Under the pieces are notes generated by a model. That model worked only from the letters and a program-made list of their open reading frames with translations. It made no database searches and was not told where the DNA came from. Both the position numbers and the translations under genes were made by a program. Positions 16,941 through 26,239 of a DNA stretch of 57,057 nt are shown here, piece by piece (position 1 is the stretch's first letter; each line of letters begins with the position of its first letter). Source of the stretch: Bacteroidales bacterium (GTDB lineage: Bacteria; Bacteroidota; Bacteroidia; Bacteroidales; Bacteroidaceae); contig SUXN01000017.1 in assembly GCA_015060965.1 (NCBI GenBank), positions 1 to 57,057 on the forward strand. The letters run 5' to 3'.

Positions 16941-17870
16941 CTAAACATTAATCTTATAATTCTCGGCCCACTCCTTGTCGACGTAATTCTCTATGAGCGT
17001 ACAGGCATGTGCACTGAAGTCAAGGCCACAGCCCATGACCCTGTTCCACTCTCCGCGGTCCATTGCCGGCAAAGCCTCACATGTGGCACCAGCAGTCATC
17101 AGGCCGTACACCACACCTGCATTGAAGTTGTCACCTGCACCCACAGTGCTCACAACCTCGATTTTCTTTACCGGGTAACGCTCCGAGGTATCCTTTGTAA
17201 AAAGACGCACATCGCCGTCGCCACTTGTAAATATAAAGTTCGGGCAGTAGAATTTTATCTTCTCTTTGTATATCTTGTCGGCATCGGTCATCTCATAGAG
17301 ATAAGTGAAATCATCGGCCGAACCGCGTACAATATCGGCAAACTCAAGGTTCTCGATAAGAGCCTCGGCAAGCTTTATACGCTCGGGAGCGTGTGTCTTG
17401 CGGAAGTTGATATCATAATAGAGCAACGCACCCTGCTCGTGGGCATACTCCAGAAACGCCTTTGTCTTTGCACGCAACACAGGATTGAGCACAAAGTAAG
17501 AGCCGTAGAGCACGATGTCACCGGGGCCTATCTTAGGGAACTCCACCTCAAGACGGTTGTTGGGATAATCCTTGTAGAAGAGATACTCGGCATCGTTCCT
17601 CTCGTTGAGGAAAGCCAACGAGAGAGGTGACTTTCCGCCCGAAAAACAGCATACTGCCGAGGCATCCACACCACTGTCGCGCAGGTGTGAGAGAATCATC
17701 TCGCCCACCCTGTCATCGCCTACTTCGCTGATGAATGCAGCATCAAGGCCCATACGCCCTAAGGAGATTATGCTGTTATACACCGAACCGCCGGGAACTG
17801 CCTTCACAGGTTGCCCGTTCTTGAAAAGGATATCAAGCACAGTCTCGCCAATTCCAATCACTCTACCCAT
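16941..17870 (-). CDS. PfkB-family carbohydrate kinase (fructokinase-like)
   Basis: A 309-residue ribokinase/PfkB-fold protein. The N-terminal signature appears as GIGETVLDILF and AVPGGSVYNSIISLGRMG, and the catalytic C-terminal signature as STVGAGDNFNAGVVYGL, whose Asp is the catalytic base. It phosphorylates a sugar hydroxyl with ATP; fructose is the commonest substrate for Bacteroidetes homologues of this layout, but the exact sugar cannot be read from sequence. It is 5 bases after the LOG-family gene and shares its operon, which also carries an ABC exporter. There is no obvious sugar-utilisation context. Confidence 0.85.
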   Translation of the reverse strand: MGRVIGIGETVLDILFKNGQPVKAVPGGSVYNSIISLGRMGLDAAFISEVGDDRVGEMILSHLRDSGVDASAVCCFSGGKSPLSLAFLNERNDAEYLFYKDYPNNRLEVEFPKIGPGDIVLYGSYFVLNPVLRAKTKAFLEYAHEQGALLYYDINFRKTHAPERIKLAEALIENLEFADIVRGSADDFTYLYEMTDADKIYKEKIKFYCPNFIFTSGDGDVRLFTKDTSERYPVKKIEVVSTVGAGDNFNAGVVYGLMTAGATCEALPAMDRGEWNRVMGCGLDFSAHACTLIENYVDKEWAENYKINV

Positions 17871-17875
17871 AATTC

Positions 17876-18415
17876 TTATGCCTCCTGAATATATTTTTCA
17901 AGTTCATCAATACTGTCCGCTACAACCAGAAGCCTTTCGAGGTCGCAACGCACAAAGCCTTTCTCCTTTGAGCTGCCGAGCAACTCCATTAGAGAGTCCC
18001 AGAAACCGTTCACATTGTAAAGCACCACACATTTGGAGTGATAGCCTATCATCGCGGCTGCAAGCACATGGAATATCTCATCAAGAGTGCCCACACCGCC
18101 TGGCAACGCCACCAGAATATCACTGCGCTCAAGCATGATATCCTTGCGGTAGCTCAGATTGCGGCAGTTGATTTTCTCGTCAATGAGGGTACTAACCCTG
18201 TCACGCTCCTCAAGAATCTGCGGTACTACACCCACCACTGTGGCACCTGAAGCCTTCGCGGCCTTTGCCGTTGCCTCCATAAGCCCGAAGCGTGCACCAC
18301 CATAGACCAGCGTTGCACCCGTACGGCCCAACATGTTGCCAACCTCCGTTGCCGCCGCTGAATACACCGGATCTATTGTCTCCGATGCGGCACAGAAAAC
18401 TGCTACGCTTTTCAT
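17876..18415 (-). CDS. LOG-family phosphoribohydrolase (TIGR00730-type)
   Basis: A 179-residue Rossmann-like protein. It contains VYGGARFGLM near residue 37 and the family signature LPGGVGTLDEIF near 105. LOG proteins hydrolyse nucleoside 5'-monophosphates of the cytokinin type, or other purine nucleotides, into base and ribose 5-phosphate. In non-plant bacteria the physiological substrate is usually unclear. Length and motifs are normal. The start follows the upstream MsbA stop by 6 bases, so the genes are co-transcribed. Confidence 0.9.
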   Translation of the reverse strand: MKSVAVFCAASETIDPVYSAAATEVGNMLGRTGATLVYGGARFGLMEATAKAAKASGATVVGVVPQILEERDRVSTLIDEKINCRNLSYRKDIMLERSDILVALPGGVGTLDEIFHVLAAAMIGYHSKCVVLYNVNGFWDSLMELLGSSKEKGFVRCDLERLLVVADSIDELEKYIQEA

Positions 18416-18421
18416 AGGCTA

Positions 18422-20263
18422 TCAAAGTGACTGCATATCGTTAAGGCGCTTGTAAACACCGTTCTGCTCAAGAAGTTCCTCGTGCTTACCACGCTCCACA
18501 ATCTCGCCGTCGCGCAACACGCATATCTCATCGGCATTCTTGATTGTAGACAAGCGGTGTGCAATGGCAATTGTGGTACGGCTCTTCATAAGACGCTCAA
18601 GAGCCTCCTGCACCAGACGCTCGCTCTCTGTATCGAGTGCCGAGGTCGCCTCGTCAAGGATAAGTATCGGCGGATTCTTGAGTATTGCACGTGCAATGCT
18701 TATTCTCTGGCGCTGACCGCCCGACAGCAGACAACCGCGGTCACCCACATTGGTGTCGTAACCGTTCTCTGTAGCCATGATGAAGTCATGTGCATTGGCA
18801 ATCTTCGCAGCCTCAATCACCTGCTCCATTGTCGCGTTCTCCACACCGAAAGTAATGTTGTTGTAGAACGAGTCATTGAAGAGGATAGCCTCCTGGTTCA
18901 CATTACCGATGAGGCCACGCAGGGACTTCACCTTCATGTCCTTGATGTTGACACCGTCAATGGTAATCTCGCCCTGCTCCACATCGTAGTAGCGCGGGAT
19001 AAGGTCTACCATTGTAGACTTTCCGCTACCCGACTGACCCACAAGCGCGACAGTCTTGCCCTTCTGGATCTTGAGGTTGATATTCTTGAGCACATTACGC
19101 TCGCCGTCATAAGAGAAGGTAAGGTTCTTGTACTCAATACCCTCCAGCATCTCGGGAATCTCAACGCCCTTTTCACCGTCCACAATAGGATTCTCGGCAC
19201 TGAGGATAGCATCGATGCGCTCCATTGATGCCAAACCGCGTGGGATGTTGTACGATGCTTTTGAGAGTTCTTTCAACGGGTTTATGATGCTATAGAGGAT
19301 TGTCAGGTAGTAGATGAAGGCCGCAGCCGAGATAGGTGAGTTCTCACCCAGAATCAATGTACCGCCGAACCACAGCACAATTACAATGACTGCTGTTCCC
19401 AAAAATTCGCTCACGGGGTGAGCAAGTGCCTGACGCATTGTAACCTTCATTGTGGCAGAACGGAGCTCATTGCTGCACTTCATGAAACGTGCCGACATCT
19501 TCTTCTCGGCAATGAAAGCCTTGATGATTCTGAGGCCACCGAGTGTCTCCTCCATCTGTGAAGTGGTCTCACCTAACTTCTGCTGCGCTACAAGAGACTT
19601 TGCCTTGAGCTTACGGCCGATAGAGCCCATAATCCAACCGAGCACCGGAATCACGCATATAGTGAAAAGAGTGAGTTCCCAGCTGATGTATACGAGTGTT
19701 CCGAAGTAAATCAGGATGAAGATAGGGTTCTTGATAAGCATATCGAGGGAAGTAACGATAGAGTTCTCTACCTCGCTCACGTCACCTGTCATACGGGCGA
19801 TGATATCACCCTTGCGCTCCTTTGAGAAGAAGCCGATGGGCAGGCTCACCACCTTGTCGTATACCTTTGTGCGGATATCCCTGACAATACCGGTGCGCAA
19901 CGGGATTATCGCAGCCGAAGAGCCGAAGTAGCACGCTGTCTTGAACAGAGTCATCACTACAAGGAACACACCGAGCAGCAACAACACTACCGAGGCACCA
20001 TACTCATCAGAGAAAGAGTTAAGGTAATATGTCGCGTTGTTCACGGCAATATCCTTCATATTCTCCGATGTAGCCTCGCTCCAGGGAATGAACTCCACGC
20101 CTGACGTATCAGTTACCTTGAACAGGATTTGCAGGATGGGGATAATTACCATGAACGAGAAGACGTTCAGAATTGCCGACAGGAAGGTAAAAATCAATGA
20201 CAGGACAAGATACTTCTTGTAGGGCGGAACAAACCGCTTGAGAACCTTGAGAAACTCCTTCAT
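18422..20263 (-). CDS. MsbA-like ABC exporter (fused permease and ATPase)
   Basis: A 613-residue half-transporter. The six-helix ABC transmembrane domain occupies about residues 15-330. The nucleotide-binding domain follows, with Walker A GQSGSGKST (about 404), signature LSGGQRQR (about 510), Walker B ILILDEATSALD and the H-loop in AIAHRLST. It acts as a homodimer exporting lipid or a hydrophobic compound. In Bacteroidetes such genes are commonly annotated MsbA, but lipid A-core flipping cannot be proven from sequence. It is the first gene of a tightly spaced series running to the LOG and kinase genes and perhaps to the metal pump (largest gap 50 bases). Confidence 0.9.
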   Translation of the reverse strand: MKEFLKVLKRFVPPYKKYLVLSLIFTFLSAILNVFSFMVIIPILQILFKVTDTSGVEFIPWSEATSENMKDIAVNNATYYLNSFSDEYGASVVLLLLGVFLVVMTLFKTACYFGSSAAIIPLRTGIVRDIRTKVYDKVVSLPIGFFSKERKGDIIARMTGDVSEVENSIVTSLDMLIKNPIFILIYFGTLVYISWELTLFTICVIPVLGWIMGSIGRKLKAKSLVAQQKLGETTSQMEETLGGLRIIKAFIAEKKMSARFMKCSNELRSATMKVTMRQALAHPVSEFLGTAVIVIVLWFGGTLILGENSPISAAAFIYYLTILYSIINPLKELSKASYNIPRGLASMERIDAILSAENPIVDGEKGVEIPEMLEGIEYKNLTFSYDGERNVLKNINLKIQKGKTVALVGQSGSGKSTMVDLIPRYYDVEQGEITIDGVNIKDMKVKSLRGLIGNVNQEAILFNDSFYNNITFGVENATMEQVIEAAKIANAHDFIMATENGYDTNVGDRGCLLSGGQRQRISIARAILKNPPILILDEATSALDTESERLVQEALERLMKSRTTIAIAHRLSTIKNADEICVLRDGEIVERGKHEELLEQNGVYKRLNDMQSL

Positions 20264-20310
20264 AACAGGAAATATTATAAATTTAAATTAATATTATATA
20301 TTAAATTGTG

Positions 20311-20318
20311 CAAAGTTA
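20311..20318 (-). promoter_or_regulatory. -7 element (TAACTTTG) upstream of the MsbA-like gene
   Basis: On the minus strand TAACTTTG matches TAnnTTTG 48 bases before the ATG at 20263. A TTG sits about 22 bases further upstream as a weak -33. It probably drives the whole 20263-to-11629 series. Confidence 0.6.
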
Positions 20319-20396
20319 CTCATTTTTTGCCATTTGCCTACAATTATCTCCCTTTTTTAACGTGAGTTCGATATAAGCAAAATCAAATCGCGAACC

Positions 20397-20669
20397 TGTC
20401 ATCCCGACAGAGCGTAGCGATGAGGGATCTCAAAAAACGCAGGAAATGTCATCCTGAGCAAAGCGAAGGATCTCAAGCAACACGAATACAGAGATTTTTT
20501 CGGGCAAAGCCCTCAACAAACGTCTCGCATGCGCTCGAAATGACAAAGCAAGCGGCAATTAAGCACTCACGGACTTGTCATGTCGAGCGAGCGCAGCGAC
20601 GAGACATCTCTTAATAACTCATGTCTAAAGTCTTCTTTTGAGATTCCTCACTCCGTATCGGAATGACAA
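20397..20669. repeat. Cluster of family-A interspersed repeats
   Basis: Five arms are visible: CTGTCATCCCGACAGAGCG (20397), TGTCATCCTGAGCAAAGCG with GGATCTC (20448), a GTCTCGCATGCGCTCG arm ending in ATGACA (about 20522-20546), TGTCATGTCGAGCGAGCG with ACATCTCTT (20577), and GAGATTCCTCACTCCG ending in GGAATGACA (20639-20668). They occur in both orientations. A CT-rich family-C segment with GCCAGTAAACTGGC lies at 20831-20876. The 682-base gap 20264-20945 has no convincing gene. Confidence 0.75.
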
Positions 20670-20676
20670 AACAACG

Positions 20677-20795
20677 TTTTGTTATCGGTGAGTTCATTAG
20701 TGTAACAATGAACGAACCAATGCTCTTTTGTTTTGTTATCGGTGAGTTCATTAGTGTAACAATGAACGAACCAATGCTCTTTTGTTTTGTTATCG
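20677..20795. repeat. 54-bp tandem repeat with internal palindrome, two copies
   Basis: The unit starting GTTATCGGTGAGTTCATTAG is present at 20681-20734 and identically at 20735-20788, then begins a third time (GTTATCG). Each unit holds GTTCATT...AATGAAC (7-bp stem), extended by GGT/ACC outside. Both copies appear identical, suggesting recent duplication or ongoing slippage. Confidence 0.8.
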
Positions 20796-20945
20796 ACGAG
20801 TTTTGCAGCAACAGGTCAAACGTAGCACTCCCACCCCTCCGCCAGTAAACTGGCACCTCCCCTCAGGCAGATGAGGAATTTAACTTATGACGTTTGGGTT
20901 GCGAAAAGCAAAACGAGTCAATGACAGTGCAAATATAGAATGCTC

Positions 20946-23318
20946 TTAATTTAACTTTACCACATCAGCTGGGTTCTCCGTTGCAACCTTCCACGAGCGC
21001 AAGGTAACCAGCAACACCGTCAGCAATGCCACAACAGCAAGCACTGCAAGCGGCAGCCACAATGAAAGTTCTATTCGGTTGACAAATCCCTGGAGCCAAT
21101 CGCTTGCAATAACCCATGCAACCGGTGCGGCAATAACAAAACACACTGCCACAATGAACAGATAACGGCGGTTGAACATTGCTACCACACTGCCCGATGA
21201 CGCACCATAGACCTTGCGCACGGCAATCTCACTGCGGCGGTGCTGTGTCTCGAAGAGCACAATGCCGAACACACCCATCAGCGATATTACAACAGCAATG
21301 AGCGCAAAGAGAGAAATCATTACAGTCTGCTTCTTTGTGTCACCATAGACCTTTGCGATGGCGTCATCCACAAATTCAATCTCAGGTTCACTGCTGTTGG
21401 GCTCAATATTCCTGGCAGCCTGCCTTATGTCATTGCACACAGCCTCAACATCCACATTCTTGCTAAGACGCACATAGAAATACATCCTGAAGTCCGACGA
21501 GCCTTGAGCATAAAGCATTGTATTCATTTTGGCCTTGTTTACTCCCACAAAGTTTATGTGAGGTATTACACCGATAATCTCTTCACCGTCCCATTTGTCA
21601 CCAACGCCAAGCCCCGTTGCCTGTGATGTATAATCGGTTATCAGGTATCCGGGAGTGCCCTTAACAAAACCATGTCCCATTATTACCGGAATACCGAATA
21701 CCTCTGGAGCATTATGCCGCACATAATGTATCTGCATTTTTACAGTAACACCATCTATCAGTCTCGAATTATAGACACCAGAACCGAAAAGTCCCCAATT
21801 TGTCGATGTCACAGCCTCTATATTAGGGTTTGCAGCAAGTTTCTCAAGGAATAGTTCATGTTTCGGTGCAAGGTCTTCCGATTTTATCATAAGCATATTC
21901 TCCCTATCCATACCAATATCGTAACGTACCATATAACTGTATTGCATGGAGAATACAAGTGCAAGAACCATAAGTACCATAGATACCGTAAACTGTAATG
22001 CCACAAGCCCCGAACGCAAGGCACGGCCGGCCTTTGAGTTTGCAAATCCTTTTCTGACAGCAAGTGAGGCATTGAAACCTGTAATGTAGAATGCAGGGTA
22101 GAGAGCAGCTGCTACAGCCATCAATACGGCAACAGCACACACAAGCACTACGCTTTCCGTATTGTCACCCATTGCCAAAGGAAAGTTGACATACTCGTTT
22201 ATACCGGCACCCTGTACGGCATATATAATGTAAAAGGCAATGACAAGAGCAATAAGCACCAACCCTACGGCCTCAAAGATAAAGTTCCATCGCAGAGTAT
22301 TGGTACCTGCACCAAAGACCTTGCATATATTCACCGTACGCATACGCACCGGTACAAGAGCAATAAAGAAGTTTACAAAGTTTATGAATGCTACTATTAC
22401 TATCACAAGAGCAATGGCAAGCTGCGTAATCGTTGTGCCGACGGAACCGTTCAAGTAATTTTCAAACTGCGTATTGAAATAGAACTCATCCATAGGTACA
22501 AGCTTTATTTCCATTCTGCAAAGTTTCTCTTTCCCTTCCTTACTGATTTTGGCTCCTGTTGCAGCAATATACTGCTCGTACATATCTTCGTTGAATTCAT
22601 AGTACTTCTTTTGCCACAAGGTAATATATTCATCAGTGCCGGCCCCTTCCCGGAACTTCACGAAAACCGAATAGTTCCAGTTGTTGTTCAGCATACCGTC
22701 CTTCCTGTTGTCGTTGCGGAATATATGCCTCCCGCCAAGGATAGTATTCTCATCAAAATCCTTGAATATTGCAACAACCGTGAGCGGTGTACCCGGTGCA
22801 AGCTCCCCCTCTTCGAGCTTGATGACATCTCCAACGGTTATACCCATAGTCCCAGCCACGCTTTCCGAAACTACAGCAGCATTCATCTGCTTGAAGTCTT
22901 CGGAATTTCCTGCAACAATGCCGAACGAGAATACATCAAGCAGTGTGCTGTTGCATTTGGTAACACCGCATTTGAACTTCTCATAGCCATTCCCGTTGCC
23001 ATTTATCCACACATGGGTGGGGCTCTCATACCACGCCATTGAGGCAATGCTCTCAACAACAGGCAAAGCCTCTGCGGTTTCGTATGAAACAGGATTGGGC
23101 GCATTTTCATTATAGCGTCCCAACATTTCGCTGTAAGGCGATATCATATACACCCGCTCATTATCCTTAATGGAACCGTTGTAGGTAAAAGCACTGTACA
23201 CCTGCGCCATTATAATGTAGAAGGCAGCAAAGGCAAGTGCCAACCCTGCGATGTTCAGCAGCGAAGCCACCTTAAAGCGTTTGAGGGTAGTTATAAAATT
23301 CTTGATTGCTATTTTCAT
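20946..23318 (-). CDS. MacB/FtsX-type ABC transporter permease 4
   Basis: About 790 residues. The start is placed at ATG 23318 (MKIAIKNFITTLKRFK); the upstream in-frame extension to 23519 only translates interspersed repeats. Layout: first membrane helix (LLNIAGLALAFAAFYIIMA), MacB-like periplasmic domain, three helices near 285-420, a second periplasmic domain, and three more helices at the C-terminus. AVRKVYGASSGSVVAMFNRR before the last helices is the usual FtsX/MacB phrase. The eight-helix, two-domain form is the duplicated permease of Bacteroidetes. It should pair with the ATPase at 26240-26920. Confidence 0.85.
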   Translation of the reverse strand: MKIAIKNFITTLKRFKVASLLNIAGLALAFAAFYIIMAQVYSAFTYNGSIKDNERVYMISPYSEMLGRYNENAPNPVSYETAEALPVVESIASMAWYESPTHVWINGNGNGYEKFKCGVTKCNSTLLDVFSFGIVAGNSEDFKQMNAAVVSESVAGTMGITVGDVIKLEEGELAPGTPLTVVAIFKDFDENTILGGRHIFRNDNRKDGMLNNNWNYSVFVKFREGAGTDEYITLWQKKYYEFNEDMYEQYIAATGAKISKEGKEKLCRMEIKLVPMDEFYFNTQFENYLNGSVGTTITQLAIALVIVIVAFINFVNFFIALVPVRMRTVNICKVFGAGTNTLRWNFIFEAVGLVLIALVIAFYIIYAVQGAGINEYVNFPLAMGDNTESVVLVCAVAVLMAVAAALYPAFYITGFNASLAVRKGFANSKAGRALRSGLVALQFTVSMVLMVLALVFSMQYSYMVRYDIGMDRENMLMIKSEDLAPKHELFLEKLAANPNIEAVTSTNWGLFGSGVYNSRLIDGVTVKMQIHYVRHNAPEVFGIPVIMGHGFVKGTPGYLITDYTSQATGLGVGDKWDGEEIIGVIPHINFVGVNKAKMNTMLYAQGSSDFRMYFYVRLSKNVDVEAVCNDIRQAARNIEPNSSEPEIEFVDDAIAKVYGDTKKQTVMISLFALIAVVISLMGVFGIVLFETQHRRSEIAVRKVYGASSGSVVAMFNRRYLFIVAVCFVIAAPVAWVIASDWLQGFVNRIELSLWLPLAVLAVVALLTVLLVTLRSWKVATENPADVVKLN

Positions 23319-23337
23319 AATCTTACTGTTTTTAGTT

Positions 23338-23515
23338 TTGGGATGTCTCGCATACGCTCGACATGACAGGATCGCGATGGTTACCTCACGATTCTTGTCA
23401 TACTGAGTGTAACGAACCAACGGTCGACGCCCGGAGGGGCTAAAGTCAAGAATCTCTGTTTTATTCGAGAGGCTGTCATGTCGAGCGAGCACAGCGACGA
23501 GACATCTCTTGCTTC
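23338..23515. repeat. Family-A repeats with an inserted family-B core
   Basis: GGGATGTCTCGCATACGCTCG...CATGACAG (23340-23370), GTCATACTGAGTGTAACGAA followed by CCAACGGTCGACGCCCG and GGGGCTAAAGTCAAGAATCTC (23396-23458), and TGTCATGTCGAGCGAGC...ACATCTCTTG (23476-23513) fill the whole gap between two permease genes. Confidence 0.75.
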
Positions 23516-25840
23516 TCAATTATTCCTTTTTATCATCTCCACAGGGTTCTCGTTTGCGGCACGCCACGATAGCAACAGCTGCACCGCATATACAAATGCC
23601 ATCACAGCCAGTACTCCGGCAATATATATCCACACGGGCACACTGCAACGCATCTGCGCAAGAGTAGAGAGCCACTCCTCATTCAGCCACACGGCAATGG
23701 CAACACCACATACAACCGCCGGGAGCACAATCCACAGCAGTCTTGCTCCAAGAACCACCAGTACCTCGCTTGTCGAAGCACCGCACACCTTGCGCACGGC
23801 AATCTCCTTGCGGCGGCGCGCCATTTCACCCTGCAGGTAACCGCTCAGGCCGATGAATGCAATGAGCAGCACAATGGAAGCCACCACAACCATACCGTTA
23901 CGCATGCGCTTCACAGGAGCAAACGTTATATCTATCCACTCGCTGTAAGGGATAATCTTGTACTTGTAGTAGCCGTCATATACCGATGCTATGGCCTCAT
24001 CCAGCGCCTTCACATTCTCTTTGTCAATATCCTTCATCAGAATATTGTATAGTACCACTACCCTGTATTCAGGAGCCAGGTCGCTCAGGTAAGGTACCGT
24101 ATGCAGCAAAATAGGCAGTGCCACACCCCTGCTCATCATGCGGTAGTCGGCAACGACACCCACTATCTCAAAAGGCACCATTGAACTGTCGTATATGATT
24201 TTGCCTATGGGAGAGTCTTTCCAGCCGCGCATTTCAACATACGTCTCGTTTACAATGACCTTGTCGGCACCGTCGGTAGGCAGGAAGTTACGCCCCTGCA
24301 CAATCCTCATCTGCATTGACGGTATATAATTCTCATCGACTATGTCCCAACGGCACGAGAAGAGCAGGTTACCCTCTTCATCCACGCATGGCATTCCCGA
24401 ATATCCCGACAAGGGCGATGAAGACGACATTCCGGCATTCTCTACAAAAGGCAGGCTGCGCAGTTTGTCGGCAATGACTCCGGCATTCTTAATCTCGGTA
24501 GAGAGTTCAAGCGCCATGAGCCTGTCAAACTTGTAGCCATAATCGGAATTCATGATGTAAGACACCTGCCTGTTGCTCACCAAGAGGAATATCACCACAG
24601 CCACAGCCATTGTCACTTGCAGGAAGAGCAATGACTTTTTCCACCACGCCCTGTTGTCCCCGCCACGGCGGAAAGCATAGTCTATGCTCACAGCCGAGAA
24701 TATCACAGCAGGTACAATGCCGGCAACAGCAAAAGCCACAACGCATACAAGCAGAGGAATCCATATACGCTCCAGTGCAAACAGGTCACTTACCTTGTAG
24801 CCGAAGAGGTCGAATATCTCACCGTGCAGTGTCGCGATGAGGAGAGCAGCAATGGCCACAGAGACAAGCAGAATGAGCAATGTCTCGGCAAGCAGCATGC
24901 AGAACACCGTCCCACGCGAAGCACCGTTACACTTCATTGTCGCTATCGTGCGGCTGCGCTCGGCAAGCGAGGATATTGTCAGCAGCACATAGTTGAGACA
25001 CGCCACAATGAGAGCCACCAAAGCAATTGCCGAATATATCATCTGCATCTGCTTCACATCATTGGCAACGAACATTGTAGAGGTAAGCGGCACAAAACAG
25101 TATGTAATCTGCCACTCCTTGCAATGCTCCTCAATGCCGTGCTTTCTTATAAATTCGGGCATTGCAGCCTCAACCTCGGCAATATCGGCTTTCTCACATA
25201 GCTTTATAAATGTCGTATAGCTGTCTTGGCCAGTCCATATCTCATTATCCTCATCATACGGCAAGTGTTCAAGTATATCAAAATCACCTATCGACTGGTT
25301 TACACGCGGAGTTTCAAATACACCGGCAACGACATCCAGTCCCAACTTCTTGCCAAGCGGATCCTCATCGCCGAACATCTTTTTGGCAAGACGCTCCGAA
25401 ATCATTATCTCGCCGGAGGCTTTACCCTCACTGCTCAGTATTCGGTGAGGGTCGCCACTGATAACCCCAAAGTCAAGGACATCGAAAAGAGTGCTATTGG
25501 TCTGTAATGCTGTAGCCTCCATAAGATTGTCTGTAGTGCCAAATATCTTTTGCACCTCAATGAAGTGTACAGCAGCCTCAACCTGGGGTATATCAGCGAC
25601 AAGGTTCGGAGCAAGCGGCTTAACCAGTTTATGTGCCATTCCGCCAATCTTCGGCGATTGTTCCCACACCTGGAACACCCTCTCTTTGTTGGGAAAGAAT
25701 TTATTGAAAGAGAAGTTAAGCCCCACGTATGAGAATACAAGAAGCGCTACAGCCACACCCAATGACAGGGATAGAACCCTTGCCAAAGTGTTGCCACGTC
25801 TTTTCAACAGGTAACGGAATGAATAATTCAGTGTTTGCAT
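23516..25840 (-). CDS. MacB/FtsX-type ABC transporter permease 3
   Basis: A 774-residue permease. It starts MQTLNYSFRYLLKRRGNTLA, followed by helix 1 (LSLSLGVAVALLVFSYV). A MacB-like periplasmic domain, central helices, a second domain (VVADYRMMSRGVALPI) and terminal helices follow, with AVRKVCGASTSEVLVVLGAR as the cytoplasmic phrase. It belongs to the same family as its neighbours but is the most diverged of the four. Its stop codon abuts repeat DNA, and the 399-base gap before it (toward the ATPase) is filled with repeats, so transcription through from the ATPase is likely but crosses strong secondary structure. Confidence 0.85.
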   Translation of the reverse strand: MQTLNYSFRYLLKRRGNTLARVLSLSLGVAVALLVFSYVGLNFSFNKFFPNKERVFQVWEQSPKIGGMAHKLVKPLAPNLVADIPQVEAAVHFIEVQKIFGTTDNLMEATALQTNSTLFDVLDFGVISGDPHRILSSEGKASGEIMISERLAKKMFGDEDPLGKKLGLDVVAGVFETPRVNQSIGDFDILEHLPYDEDNEIWTGQDSYTTFIKLCEKADIAEVEAAMPEFIRKHGIEEHCKEWQITYCFVPLTSTMFVANDVKQMQMIYSAIALVALIVACLNYVLLTISSLAERSRTIATMKCNGASRGTVFCMLLAETLLILLVSVAIAALLIATLHGEIFDLFGYKVSDLFALERIWIPLLVCVVAFAVAGIVPAVIFSAVSIDYAFRRGGDNRAWWKKSLLFLQVTMAVAVVIFLLVSNRQVSYIMNSDYGYKFDRLMALELSTEIKNAGVIADKLRSLPFVENAGMSSSSPLSGYSGMPCVDEEGNLLFSCRWDIVDENYIPSMQMRIVQGRNFLPTDGADKVIVNETYVEMRGWKDSPIGKIIYDSSMVPFEIVGVVADYRMMSRGVALPILLHTVPYLSDLAPEYRVVVLYNILMKDIDKENVKALDEAIASVYDGYYKYKIIPYSEWIDITFAPVKRMRNGMVVVASIVLLIAFIGLSGYLQGEMARRRKEIAVRKVCGASTSEVLVVLGARLLWIVLPAVVCGVAIAVWLNEEWLSTLAQMRCSVPVWIYIAGVLAVMAFVYAVQLLLSWRAANENPVEMIKRNN

Positions 25841-25865
25841 AAAAGTTCTTTAAATTCAGTTCAAT

Positions 25866-26204
25866 TGTTTGAGATGTCTCGCATTCTTGTCATTCCCGAC
25901 AACAGAGAGGAAGAGAGATCTCTCGTCGCTACGCTCACTCGAGATGACAAAGCCATAAGGATAATCATAACACTGTCATGCTGGAGCGCAGCGAAGCATC
26001 TTAAATATCTAAGCCTGTCATTTCGACGACTGACAGGAGGAGAAATCTCATCTCATTAAATTCTGTTTTGAGATTTTCTCGGGCAAAACCCTCAACAACA
26101 CGTCTGAGCAAAGCGAAGAATCTCATACACCGCCGCTATTTTCGAGATCCTTCACTGCGTTCATCCCGACATAGCGCTCGTTACTTTCATCTTTCATCTT
26201 TCAT
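25866..26204. repeat. Cluster of family-A repeats and a short CTTTCAT array
   Basis: Visible arms: GAGATGTCTCGCATTCTTGTC (25869), GAGAGATCTCTCGTCGCTACG with CTCGAGATGACAAAG (25911-25952), TGTCATGCTGGAGCGCAGCG (25976), TGTCATTTCGACGACTGACA (26018), GTCTGAGCAAAGCGAAGAATC (26102) and GAGATCCTTCACTGCGTTC (26143). From 26184 the 7-base unit CTTTCAT occurs three times. No gene is seen in the 399-base gap 25841-26239. Confidence 0.7.
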
Positions 26205-26239
26205 CTTTGCTCTTTGTTCTGCCCGGTACAATGGTTTTC

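Noticed and set aside
16725..19228. Long plus-strand open frames opposite the PfkB kinase and MsbA-like genes
   Set aside because: They mirror the codon pattern of strong minus-strand genes with intact catalytic motifs, and encode no recognisable domain.
20677..20795. CRISPR-like array
   Set aside because: Only two full units, directly abutting with no spacers, and no cas genes are present.
23319..23519. In-frame N-terminal extension of permease 4
   Set aside because: It translates family-A/B repeats and is followed by a proper permease start (MKIAIKNFI) that matches its paralogues.
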